A DNA stretch of 64,000 bases from Nostoc sp. FACHB-280 (GTDB lineage: Bacteria; Cyanobacteriota; Cyanobacteriia; Cyanobacteriales; Nostocaceae): the NCBI RefSeq assembly GCF_014697615.1, contig NZ_JACJSD010000014.1, forward strand, positions 1 to 64,000. Direction: 5' to 3'. Each line of letters starts with the position of its first letter. The first letter of the stretch is position 1. The translations under genes and the position numbers were made by a program. The notes beneath the pieces are model-generated. The model saw only the letters and a program-made list of their open reading frames with translations. It had not been told where the DNA came from and ran no database searches. Below are positions 1 to 8,012 of this stretch, in pieces.

Positions 1-51
1 TTCCCTTCTTTGATTAATGAACGTGATGCTTTGAGAATTTTAGACAACTAA
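1..51 (+). CDS. C-terminal tail of a gene entering from the left edge (partial)
   Basis: Frame 1 is open from the first base and closes with TAA at 49-51, giving 16 codons ending in RILDN. Nothing in this short tail identifies a family. It may equally be chance, since 16 codons is little evidence. The next gene lies on the other strand, so this would be the end of a plus-strand unit converging on the ABC permease gene. Confidence 0.3.
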   Translation, partial: FPSLINERDALRILDN

Positions 52-166
52 AACTTATCTTTGTTTCTACTTGACTACCTACTCAATTCTTCTGTTGTTT
101 TTTCACGACTTTTTCAGCAAGCCCTAAGTAGAAGGACAGAAGAAAACCTAACTTGAAATTGATAGC

Positions 167-230
167 TTGAGCGTAGTCGAAACTCTCTTTGAATTGGCAT
201 AAGGCTATCGAGCATTGAGCGAAGTCGAAA
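167..230. repeat. Two copies of a short dispersed repeat (TTGAGCGWAGTCGAAA)
   Basis: TTGAGCGTAGTCGAAA lies at 167-182 and TTGAGCGAAGTCGAAA at 215-230, one mismatch apart. A related string (ACTGAGCGCAGCCGAA, followed by GTAGTCGAAG) lies inside the smc coding region at 23796-23821. This is a small dispersed repeat of the kind common in Nostoc intergenic DNA. Confidence 0.6.
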
Positions 231-276
231 TGCGTCTTCTCAAGAATTATGTCAACCTGCTTAAAACTCTCAATTC

Positions 277-302
277 CTCCGCGCCTCCGCGTCTCTGCGT
301 GA
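277..302. repeat. Dispersed repeat of the CGCGTCTCTGCGTGA type
   Basis: The string starts CTCCGCGCCTCCGCG and ends TCTCTGCGTGA. A near-identical copy lies inside smc (23875-23900) and an inverted partial copy inside ileS (45958-45975). It therefore occurs both between and within genes in this window. Confidence 0.7.
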
Positions 303-305
303 AAT

Positions 306-347
306 AAAAATATATTAGCTCACGCGAAAAATATATTAGCTCACGCG
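306..347. repeat. Perfect 21-bp tandem duplication at the 3' end of the ABC permease gene
   Basis: Two adjacent identical 21-base units occupy 306-326 and 327-347. Each unit is an AT-rich stretch ending in AGCTCACGCG. The second unit contains the minus-strand stop codon (341-343) of the permease gene, so the duplication has copied the last codons of that gene. Bases 1-340 hold no other gene that I can support. Confidence 0.8.
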
Positions 348-1129
348 CCCATTCCAGAGTAACGCTTCAATCCCGCCCGCCACAACAAACGGTTTGCGCC
401 CAAAAATATCAATATCCAACCAATCATACATAAAAAACCCCGCCCAATATCTACAGGTAATCCCACCAAAATACTTGCAGGGAAATCAATTAAATAGGGA
501 AAAGGTGTAAATAACACAATATTCCTGACAAATTCGGGAAACACATTTAAAGGTGCAACCATCCCCGATAAAAATAAAAAAAATAAGAACCAGAAATTTT
601 CTAAAGCACTAGCGCGTTCTGTCCAAAAAGCTAACACAGCAAAGGTGTACTGAATAACAAACCGCAAGATAAATGCTAACACCACTGCTAACGTAAATAG
701 AAACACTTGCCCAAAACTCGGCAACCAAAAGGCCTGGGGATACAGTGCAAAAAATAAAATTATTAGCACTATGGTAAATGGTATCCGCGTCACTCTTTCA
801 GCCAGATGAGACGCTACATGATGCCACACAGGATCTAGTGGTTGTAATAATTTGGGAGAAAGTCTACCTTCTACAACTTCCTTTTCAAATTCCCAAATTA
901 CCCAAGCAACAGTGATTTGTCTAACCACAAAAACTGTTAGAAAATAACGAGAAAAATCTAAAGAAGACAAACCAAATTTGCCTCCTTGCGCTGCTTGCAT
1001 CCAAACACCCATAAGGATTATAGGTAAAGATCCAGACAACACCCATAAAATTAGTTCTGCACGATACTCCATCATATAGGCGTTGTATACAGTCAAAAAA
1101 GTTACGGTTTTTCTAATAAATTTTTTCAT
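341..1129 (-). CDS. ABC-2 type transporter permease
   Basis: The 262-residue protein has about six hydrophobic membrane segments (for example residues 26-45, 115-160, 175-200 and 225-250) and no catalytic motif. This matches the ABC-2 permease family of exporters (COG3694/COG4587-like). It would form the membrane channel for the ATP-binding subunit encoded about 70 bases upstream on the same strand. Such cyanobacterial exporters usually use two different permeases, and the second is not in this window. The substrate cannot be told from sequence. The ATG start at 1129 is the first in frame. The stop codon lies in a 21-bp tandem duplication. Confidence 0.82.
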   Translation of the reverse strand: MKKFIRKTVTFLTVYNAYMMEYRAELILWVLSGSLPIILMGVWMQAAQGGKFGLSSLDFSRYFLTVFVVRQITVAWVIWEFEKEVVEGRLSPKLLQPLDPVWHHVASHLAERVTRIPFTIVLIILFFALYPQAFWLPSFGQVFLFTLAVVLAFILRFVIQYTFAVLAFWTERASALENFWFLFFLFLSGMVAPLNVFPEFVRNIVLFTPFPYLIDFPASILVGLPVDIGRGFLCMIGWILIFLGANRLLWRAGLKRYSGMGA

Positions 1130-1201
1130 TTGTTATTTGTCATTTGTGCCTTTGTCGTCAACCAAGTTGTTTTATTTCTTTTTCTCAGCACTCAGCACTT
1201 A

Positions 1202-2182
1202 CTACACGACTCCCGCCTGAAATACTTTCCCGATGACTTCTTCTATGGGCGGTTCTTTGACTTCTAAATCTATGACTTCTAGTTCTGACAAAATCTTAGA
1301 CACCGTACGAGTCAGAGCTTCTTGCTGTACCATGAAACATGCTGCTCGACCGTCTAAAGATTGCACATCCCCGTAAGACTTGAGTTTTTCTTTCGATAAA
1401 GGCTGGGCTAACTCTACGTGAACTTCTCTGTATGGGGCGAAGCGTTCTAAAAGTCCATCTAAACTACCGTCATACATCAGCTTTCCTTGGTGAATTAATA
1501 ATACTCGCTGACATAAAGCGGTAATATCAGCCATGTAGTGACTAGTTAATAATACGGTGGCTTGATAACGCTGATTGTAGTCGCGCAAAAAATCGCGTAC
1601 TGCTACCTGAGCATTCACATCAAGTCCGAGAGTTGGTTCATCGAGGAACAATACTTGAGGACGGTGTAAAAGTGCGGCTAACAGTTCTGCTTTCATTCGT
1701 TCACCCAAAGATAGCTTACGTACAGGTTGAGTCAGCTTTCCTTGGAGGTTTAACATCTCTGTTAGTTCTTTTACCCGTTTAGAAAATTCTTGGTCAGAAA
1801 TGTTGTAGACAGCAGCATTAATTTTTAAGGAATCTATTGCGGGTAAGTCCCAGATTAATTGCTGCTTTTGTCCCATCACCAAGGTAATTTTTTGCAAAAA
1901 TGCTTCTTGGCGTAAAAATGGAACATATCCAGCAACCCTAACTGAACCATTACTAGGATGAATCAGACCAGTGAGCATTTTGAGTGTGGTAGTTTTTCCA
2001 GCACCATTCGGCCCTAAAAATCCTACTACCTCACCAGGGGTAATTTCAAAGGAAACATTTTCAACAGCTTGAATTGAACGGTAGGTGCGGCGGAAAAAGT
2101 GAGTAATTGTCCCAGCAATACCTGGTTCTTTAATCGCCACCGGATAAGATTTACTTAAATTTTCAACAAAAATATGCGACAT
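1202..2182 (-). CDS. ABC transporter ATP-binding protein (partner of the ABC-2 permease)
   Basis: From the chosen ATG at 2182 (MSHIFVENLSKSY) the product is 326 residues. Walker A (GPNGAGKT) is at about residues 57-64. A signature-like LSLGERMK follows, then Walker B with LFLDEPTLGLD and a switch histidine in LTSHYM. The domain has an N-terminal insertion (about residues 18-36), as in the COG4586-like ATPases that pair with DUF990-type permeases. It hydrolyses ATP on the inner face of the membrane and drives the permease encoded next downstream. The frame opens 22 codons earlier, but that stretch has no family resemblance. The C-terminal 70 residues follow the usual regulatory extension. Confidence 0.85.
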   Translation of the reverse strand: MSHIFVENLSKSYPVAIKEPGIAGTITHFFRRTYRSIQAVENVSFEITPGEVVGFLGPNGAGKTTTLKMLTGLIHPSNGSVRVAGYVPFLRQEAFLQKITLVMGQKQQLIWDLPAIDSLKINAAVYNISDQEFSKRVKELTEMLNLQGKLTQPVRKLSLGERMKAELLAALLHRPQVLFLDEPTLGLDVNAQVAVRDFLRDYNQRYQATVLLTSHYMADITALCQRVLLIHQGKLMYDGSLDGLLERFAPYREVHVELAQPLSKEKLKSYGDVQSLDGRAACFMVQQEALTRTVSKILSELEVIDLEVKEPPIEEVIGKVFQAGVV

Positions 2183-2352
2183 AAAATTTATCTTAAAACC
2201 TTCAAGGGACTGTTTCAGCCACAAACATAGCCCTAGCTTATGCTTCAACTGCTCAACTGTTATATATAGAACAACTATCAGCGTGGATCTGCGTCCCTCT
2301 GAAGTTTTAAATAGTTATCAGTATTATCCTTGAGATTCGTAAAGCAAGTGCG

Positions 2353-3999
2353 CTAACGTAAACGCCCCGATCGCAAAATACTAATAATCAACCACAATCC
2401 TAATAAACTGGCGGCGGCAAATAACACACTACTTAATACAGATAGTTGCGGTGTCTGGGTTTTAGTGGAAATAATCGCTGCTCCCATAATCAGTGAACCT
2501 ACTAGAATACTGAATGAGAGGCGATTGGCTGCATCATCCATTGTGCGGCGTACACCATCTAATCCATGCAAAGATAGATTCCAACGCAATGTTTCTGATG
2601 TTACACGGTCGAGTAAAAGTTCAACTTGTCGGGGTGATTGTAATGATAAACTTTTGAGGTCAAGGGCGGTACGCAAAAGCGATCGCACCGGATTTTCACC
2701 AACCAATTGACGGCGAAACAAATCGGTAATTAAGGGCTTCACCTCATCAAACAAATTAATCTCTGGATTAAATGCCCTAGCCACACCTTCTAAATTAGCT
2801 AGGGTTTTGGCATACAAACCCATATTGCTGGGCAATCTAATTTTATTGTTGCGGGCGACTTGCAAAATTTCATAAATCACTTGACTAAAATTCATGTTTG
2901 TCAAGCTGACGTTGTGATATTTTCGCAACATGCGATCGTAATCACTTTCCAGCCGCGCCAAAATTACGGGCTGTGGCGAATCTGCTAATTGTAAAGTTAA
3001 CTGAGCGCATCGACCAGCATCTAAATCTACAATTGCCAACAACATCTCTGTTAAAATCTGCTGGGTGCGGGGATCAAGTCTACCCACCATTCCACAATCT
3101 AAAAGTGCTACCCGACCATCTTGCAGATAAAATAAATTTCCCGGATGGGGATCGGCATGAAAAAACCCATCAATATATAACTGTTGGAAAAATGCTCTAA
3201 ATAGTAATGTTGTTATATTTTTGCGTTGGGTAGCAATATCTGTTCCGTTGTTGTCATTGGTCAACCTTGCCGACAATAACGGCACACCATCTAACCATTC
3301 CATCACTAACAATTTTTCGGAAGTTAAATGCCAGTGAATTTCCGCCACGACAATTTGTTGCGGGTCAAACCAACGACCTTTCGCTAAATTCCGGCGTAAT
3401 TGGTCTGTAAAAGTCGCTTCTCTGGTAAAGTCTAACTCTGCCTCTAAAGCTTTGGTAAATTCTTCTGCAATTGATTTTATTTCGTAAGTTTGTCCAAAAT
3501 CAGTACGCGCTACTAAATCAGCGATCCCCTGAATTAACGCAATATCTTGGGCAATAGTCGTATCAATTCCCGGACGTTGGACTTTTAAGGCTACCTCCCG
3601 GCCATCAGCCAGTGTAGCGCGATGAGTTTGGGCAATTGATCCCGCCGCAACTGGTACGGGGTTAATCTTGGGAAAAACTTCTTCTAAGGGTCTTTTTAAC
3701 TGTTTGCGAATAACTACTTCTATCTCTGACCAGGGAACAGGCGGTACTTCGTCTTGCAGTGTTGACAGTTCCTCAATGTAAGCAGCACTGAGTAAATCGG
3801 GACGAGTCGATAATAACTGACCAAGCTTGATATAAACAGGCCCCAAACTTACCAAAATATTTTTCAATACTGCTGGGGTAGGTAACTGGGGTTCATCGGT
3901 TTTGCCACCAGTTAGTAGCCTCCGCATATAGTCCCAGCCATTACGAAGCACTACTTCAATAATTTCTCGTTGACGAGGAACAGTTTGAGTTAGAAACAT
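2353..3999 (-). CDS. ABC1/UbiB/AarF family atypical kinase
   Basis: The protein shows the UbiB-type kinase hallmarks: a KxGQ motif (VYIKLGQLLSTRPDLL, about residues 55-70), an Ala-rich nucleotide loop (PVAAGSIAQTHRA), a lysine in VALKVQRPG, the catalytic-loop-like FFHADPHPGNLF, and LLDCGMVG in place of DFG. Two hydrophobic segments end the protein (about 495-545), as in membrane-linked members. Known family members act in quinone or prenyl-lipid metabolism, probably as ATPases rather than protein kinases. Cyanobacteria have several paralogues, so the exact role is open. I start at ATG 3999 (MFLTQTVPRQ); a TTG six codons upstream is possible. yidD lies about 30 bases upstream on the same strand. 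Confidence 0.85.
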   Translation of the reverse strand: MFLTQTVPRQREIIEVVLRNGWDYMRRLLTGGKTDEPQLPTPAVLKNILVSLGPVYIKLGQLLSTRPDLLSAAYIEELSTLQDEVPPVPWSEIEVVIRKQLKRPLEEVFPKINPVPVAAGSIAQTHRATLADGREVALKVQRPGIDTTIAQDIALIQGIADLVARTDFGQTYEIKSIAEEFTKALEAELDFTREATFTDQLRRNLAKGRWFDPQQIVVAEIHWHLTSEKLLVMEWLDGVPLLSARLTNDNNGTDIATQRKNITTLLFRAFFQQLYIDGFFHADPHPGNLFYLQDGRVALLDCGMVGRLDPRTQQILTEMLLAIVDLDAGRCAQLTLQLADSPQPVILARLESDYDRMLRKYHNVSLTNMNFSQVIYEILQVARNNKIRLPSNMGLYAKTLANLEGVARAFNPEINLFDEVKPLITDLFRRQLVGENPVRSLLRTALDLKSLSLQSPRQVELLLDRVTSETLRWNLSLHGLDGVRRTMDDAANRLSFSILVGSLIMGAAIISTKTQTPQLSVLSSVLFAAASLLGLWLIISILRSGRLR

Positions 4000-4030
4000 G
4001 ATGGTAAACAACTGCAAGAACGCAGAGAAT

Positions 4031-4315
4031 TTAAAAGGGTAGACAGCAGGGAATTACAATACAGCCAGAGCTAGTTTTATTTAAGGTTTTACTCGCTAAA
4101 GCACAGTCTTGAAATCTTTTTTGGGATGATTTTACAACTTGTATCAAGCTTTGCTCACTTAACATTCTTTTAATATAAGTAGAACAAGATTCCCCACTAT
4201 GTAATTGCCGATGGGGGCAAGCAAAGCCTTTCACTGGAGAAATATATCTTTGATAAGCAGTGATAGAGTGAATTGCCATTGTCTTGGCCAGAGGCTCAAA
4301 GCTTAAAGTCATCAT
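4031..4315 (-). CDS. yidD: Membrane protein insertion efficiency factor, YidD family
   Basis: The 94-residue product contains the YidD core, from AYQRYISPVKGFACPHRQL to SCSTYIKR, with paired cysteines. The family is known to help YidC insert proteins into the inner membrane, and in many bacteria the gene sits by yidC or rpmH, which is not so here. The tail beyond about residue 70 is poorly conserved and carries extra cysteines (GCIVIPCC). The first ATG (4315) is taken; another Met at residue 13 could be the true start. It probably shares a transcript with the UbiB-type gene that follows about 30 bases downstream. Confidence 0.75.
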   Translation of the reverse strand: MMTLSFEPLAKTMAIHSITAYQRYISPVKGFACPHRQLHSGESCSTYIKRMLSEQSLIQVVKSSQKRFQDCALASKTLNKTSSGCIVIPCCLPF

Positions 4316-4400
4316 AAACTGTCAGTAAAAACAACAGACAGTCAAGTTATAATAGGAAAACTAGCTTTTAAGCCTCTGTCAAGGGTTTTAACTTTGATAA

Positions 4401-5465
4401 TTACAGTAGGTTTGTAAAGCGCGGGTCATCTTGCAGGATTTTGAGAACCTGTTTAATTTCTTGGGTGCGTTCTTTATTAACGATGAGGGTAACATTGCGA
4501 TCGCGCACAATGACCACATCCTCTAAACCAATAGTAACAATTACATCCTCTGGATTAGTAGCATAAACAATCGCTCCTTGCGTATCTAAACCTAAATGGG
4601 TAGCTAATTCTACATTGGGAGTCTCTTCCTTTTTTAATAAACGTTCGATCGCATTCCAATCTCCTAAATCATCCCAACCAAAATCTACCGGGAGGACGTA
4701 TGCTAAATTGGTTTTTTCCATGAGTGCATAGTCTATACTCTTTTTAGGTAATTCAGGGTAAATATCAGGGCCGTATTGTTCTAGAGGTTTTATGATTTCT
4801 GGAGCATGGGTGTAAAGTTCCTCAAGAACAACCCCAGCCCGAAAGACAAACATTCCACTATTCCAGCTAAAACGTCCCGTAGATAAAAAAGTTTCTGCTA
4901 ACTCACGGTTGGGCTTTTCAGTAAAGCGGTTGACATGATAAGCTGGCAACTCATTAAAGCTACCAATCTTTTCACCTTGTTCAATGTAGCCGTAACCAGT
5001 TGATGGAAAAGCAGGCTTAATTCCTAAAGTAACAATCGCTCTGGTGCTTGTTGCTAGTTGAGTAGCAGCCTTTAATGTGTCAGTAAACGCCTTTTGGTCA
5101 GCTATCCAATGGTCAGCCGGAAAAAAGCCGATAATTGCGTCTTCTCCATAACGTTTTTTTATTTCTAAACTTGTCCAAGCAACGGCAGCGGCAGTATCCC
5201 TTCCTTCTACCTCAATGAGTAAATTGGACGATGGCAGTTCGGGTAACTGTTGGCGTACACCTCCAGCTATCTGGCTGGAAGTAATCACCCACAAGGAATT
5301 CCACCCGTCTGCCAATGGGAGCAACCGATCCGCAGTTGCTTGCAGTAAACTTCTAGAACTGCCATCTAAGCTTAAAAATTGTTTAGGACGGTCTTTGCGA
5401 CTCAAAGGCCAGAAACGCTCACCTTTGCCACCAGCGAGGATAACGGGGAACAAGGAACTATTCAT
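4401..5465 (-). CDS. Mannose-1-phosphate guanylyltransferase (GDP-mannose synthesis)
   Basis: The 354-residue enzyme opens with the nucleotidyltransferase signature LAGGKGERFWPLSRKDRPKQ and has the family FFPADH and FTEKP motifs, with WNSGMFVF in the active site. It makes GDP-mannose from mannose 1-phosphate and GTP in the cytosol, feeding cell-surface polysaccharide and glycan synthesis. It has only the transferase domain and lacks the C-terminal isomerase domain of bifunctional ManC/AlgA enzymes. The ATG at 5465 is chosen; an in-frame GTG at 5477 adds four residues. The LCP glycan ligase gene is divergent, across about 115 bases. Confidence 0.88.
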   Translation of the reverse strand: MNSSLFPVILAGGKGERFWPLSRKDRPKQFLSLDGSSRSLLQATADRLLPLADGWNSLWVITSSQIAGGVRQQLPELPSSNLLIEVEGRDTAAAVAWTSLEIKKRYGEDAIIGFFPADHWIADQKAFTDTLKAATQLATSTRAIVTLGIKPAFPSTGYGYIEQGEKIGSFNELPAYHVNRFTEKPNRELAETFLSTGRFSWNSGMFVFRAGVVLEELYTHAPEIIKPLEQYGPDIYPELPKKSIDYALMEKTNLAYVLPVDFGWDDLGDWNAIERLLKKEETPNVELATHLGLDTQGAIVYATNPEDVIVTIGLEDVVIVRDRNVTLIVNKERTQEIKQVLKILQDDPRFTNLL

Positions 5466-5582
5466 GTTGTCATACACACCTACGCAAGAACACTACAAGT
5501 TTACTGTGAGCATTTACTCTGGCAAGATTTGTAGCTTGCATTAACATAACTTTTATGGAAGTGGTTGAGTGGGGAGAAAATT

Positions 5583-7094
5583 GTGATTAGAGAAGTTCAA
5601 TTATCTGAAAATCAAGTAAAGTCTCAGCAAATACCGAATTTAGACTTGGAAAGCAAACCAGGTCAAATTCAACGCGTTGAAACTCAAGGAACGCTGCAAA
5701 CCGTCACCGAGACCAGCACAGATTCGGCATCTCAAGAAGCATCAGCCAGTTCCACCCGCACTGTTGTCGAGTCAGTCAGTGCTATTCCCAACGAACTGTA
5801 CGACAGATTGGGCTTAAGTATGCCCAGGTGGCTACTGTGGATACTGACAGTAGTTATGGGGGTAATTCTTTCTGGTCTTTTAGTTTCCACCTTGGCGCTG
5901 TGGACTCCCTTGTGGAGCAATTTAGATAAAACCGATGAGGAACTCGGTTTCGCAGGTAAAGAAGAGCAGAAAGTCCCTTTACCTGGGGAATTATGGAGCA
6001 AAATTTCCCAATACCAGCTATCCCGCCCCATGAATATTTTGATTATGGGGATTGAGCCAGTTAACGGTGCTGTTGATGGTTCACCAGAAAGTTTTGCTGG
6101 AAAAAGCGATACCATGCTTTTGGTCAGGCTCAACCCCAGTGATAAATCTATTCGGGTGCTTTCCATTCCCAGAGATACGATGATTGCGATCCCCGAAAAA
6201 GGGTTAACCAAGCTATCAGATGCTAATCCCCAAGGCGGGCCGGTATTGGCTGCTAGAGTAGTCAGCCGTACCTTAAACAATGCGCCCATCGACCGTTACA
6301 TTCGCATTTCTACCAGTGGCTTAAGGCAATTAGTGGATCAGTTGGGTGGGGTGGAAGTATTTGTACCTAAAGCAATAGAATACCACGATAGTAGCAGCCA
6401 ATTGAACATTAATCTAGTCAGTGGCTGGCAAACCCTTGACGGCGAACAGGCAGAACAATTTGCCCGTTTCCGGGAAGATGGACTAGGGGATTTACCTAGA
6501 GTACAGCGTCAACAAGCACTACTAGGCGCATTGATTCAACGCCTCAATAGTCCTACTGTCGTACCGAAATTGCCCCAATTAACCCGCATTATGCGGAAGT
6601 ATTTTGATACCAACTTAAAGATAGAAGAAATGATGGCTTTGGTGAATTTCTCCGTGAATGTAGAGAGGAATAATTTCCAAATGACCACTGTACCTGGTAC
6701 TTTCAGCCGTTTCAGTCAAGACCCCAATAGCTATTGGCTGAATATGACTGGACAATCAAATCTCTTGAATAATTATGTTGGGGTGGATGTACCTGGACTC
6801 AAGCCAGATACACGTCCAGTTTCTAACCTCAAAATTGCTATTCAAAATGCTTCTAATCAACCACAAGTTACGGAAAAAGTTATTGCTTATCTCAAAGAGA
6901 AAGGCTTTAAAAATATTTACACAACCTCAGATTGGCCTGATAGCCAGCGTCAAACTCAGATTATTGTTCACAGAGGTAGCCGACAACCAGGAATTGAGTT
7001 ACAAAAAATCTTAGGTTTGGGTCAAATTGAAGTGTCAACAGCTGGAGACTTGGAATCAGATATCACAATTCGGATTGGGAAAGATTGGAAATAG
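5583..7094 (+). CDS. LytR-CpsA-Psr (LCP) family glycopolymer ligase
   Basis: The protein has a cytoplasmic N-terminus of about 80 residues rich in Ser, Thr and Gln, one membrane segment (about 83-107, WLLWILTVVMGVILSG), then an LCP domain outside the membrane with GKSDTMLLVRLNP, VLSIPRDT and the closing LPRVQRQQALL. A C-terminal LytR_C domain starts near NLKIAIQNAS. LCP enzymes transfer polyprenyl-linked glycopolymers onto the wall. GTG at 5583 is preferred because GGGGAG (5571-5576) lies seven bases before it; a TTG at 5565 would add six residues. The divergent neighbour makes GDP-mannose, which suggits a shared surface-glycan theme (inference). Confidence 0.87.
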   Translation: MIREVQLSENQVKSQQIPNLDLESKPGQIQRVETQGTLQTVTETSTDSASQEASASSTRTVVESVSAIPNELYDRLGLSMPRWLLWILTVVMGVILSGLLVSTLALWTPLWSNLDKTDEELGFAGKEEQKVPLPGELWSKISQYQLSRPMNILIMGIEPVNGAVDGSPESFAGKSDTMLLVRLNPSDKSIRVLSIPRDTMIAIPEKGLTKLSDANPQGGPVLAARVVSRTLNNAPIDRYIRISTSGLRQLVDQLGGVEVFVPKAIEYHDSSSQLNINLVSGWQTLDGEQAEQFARFREDGLGDLPRVQRQQALLGALIQRLNSPTVVPKLPQLTRIMRKYFDTNLKIEEMMALVNFSVNVERNNFQMTTVPGTFSRFSQDPNSYWLNMTGQSNLLNNYVGVDVPGLKPDTRPVSNLKIAIQNASNQPQVTEKVIAYLKEKGFKNIYTTSDWPDSQRQTQIIVHRGSRQPGIELQKILGLGQIEVSTAGDLESDITIRIGKDWK

Positions 7095-7248
7095 TCACAA
7101 GTTATTGGTCAAGAGTCATTAGTTATTTGTTACTATCTGCTTGACTCTTGACTATAAAGCTATGAACAAGATTGGGCGAAAATATTGAAGTTTTCTAAAA
7201 TCAAACTTCACCCAGTTTTCATAACTCAGTAGAGAGGTGCGTAAAGTT

Positions 7249-7755
7249 ATGAAAAAGATTTGGCAGAAATTGTTAAGTTTAATTATCATTTTCCTTTTAG
7301 CTGGCTTGTGGCTAATACTGAGTCCAAGACCAGCTTTTGCTCAAATTAATACCATCAACTACAGCAATACCAATTTAGAAAACCGTGACTTCTCCAATGC
7401 TGATTTAGCGGGTGTAACTTTTGTGGCTGCGGAAATGCGGGGTACTAATTTCCAAGGCGCAAATTTAACTAATGCTATTTTCACCAAAGGAGTTTTATTA
7501 AAAGCTAATTTAGCAGGTGCAAACTTAACGGGTGCTTTAGTAGATCGAGTGACTTTAGATGGTGCTAACTTAAAAAATGCTAATTTTACGGAAGCTACTT
7601 TAACGCGTAGTCGTTTTTACGATGCTGATATTACTGGCGCGGATTTTACAGATGCGTTAATTGACCGCTATCAAGTGTCATTGTTATGTGAAAGGGCGAC
7701 TGGGGTAAATCCAACTACGGGGGTGGCGACACGCGATAGTTTGGGTTGTCGTTGA
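7249..7755 (+). CDS. Exported pentapeptide-repeat protein
   Basis: The 168-residue protein starts MKKIWQKLLSLIII, has a clear signal peptide, and is probably cut after ...PRPAFA (about residue 31). The mature part is a run of A(N/D)LXX pentapeptide repeats (for example NADLAGVTF, GANLTNAIF, GANLTGALV, NANFTEATL), which fold as a right-handed four-sided helix. Two cysteines (LCERA and the C-terminal GCR) could form a disulfide, as in lumenal pentapeptide proteins. Export points to the thylakoid lumen or periplasm. The ATG at 7249 follows GAGAGG at 7232-7237; an upstream GTG at 7237 is less likely. The biochemical role is not known for this family. Confidence 0.85.
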   Translation: MKKIWQKLLSLIIIFLLAGLWLILSPRPAFAQINTINYSNTNLENRDFSNADLAGVTFVAAEMRGTNFQGANLTNAIFTKGVLLKANLAGANLTGALVDRVTLDGANLKNANFTEATLTRSRFYDADITGADFTDALIDRYQVSLLCERATGVNPTTGVATRDSLGCR

Positions 7756-7889
7756 AGAGTTGTCAGTATTCAGAATACAGAAGTCAGAAGCGGTCACAGT
7801 AATTTGACTCAGAGTCTAAAACTATGAGAATCTCTGTCGAGGAAAATTTAGTACAACAAGGCAAAAGTCAAAAGGCAAAAATCAAAAGA

Positions 7890-7922
7890 AAGAATAACGA
7901 TACTACAAGCCTTTTAGCAATT
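7890..7922. repeat. Dispersed repeat shared with 58921-58957
   Basis: AAAGAATAACGATACTACAA followed by GCCTTTTAGCAATTT recurs, with three differences, upstream of the small RNAs at 58921. The surrounding 7756-8012 also holds a facing pair of repeats (ATTCAGAATACAGAAGTCAG near 7782 and ATTCTGACTTCTGACTCC near 7984) and AAAAGGCAAAA strings near 7860. No gene is seen in this interval. Confidence 0.55.
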
Positions 7923-8012
7923 TCTTATGGTCTGTTTATTTACGCAGTACTGTACTAGATTAACTAAATATTCTGGATTCTGACTTCTGACTCCTGAATT
8001 CTTACAAAGAAT

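Noticed and set aside
306-347. Two direct repeats that could suggest a CRISPR array
   Set aside because: The units abut with no spacer and occur only twice; no cas gene is nearby. The Cas4-like domain at 50432-53008 is in another context.
5732-6289. A 185-residue minus-strand open frame
   Set aside because: It lies wholly opposite the LCP gene, whose motifs are clear, and has no family resemblance.
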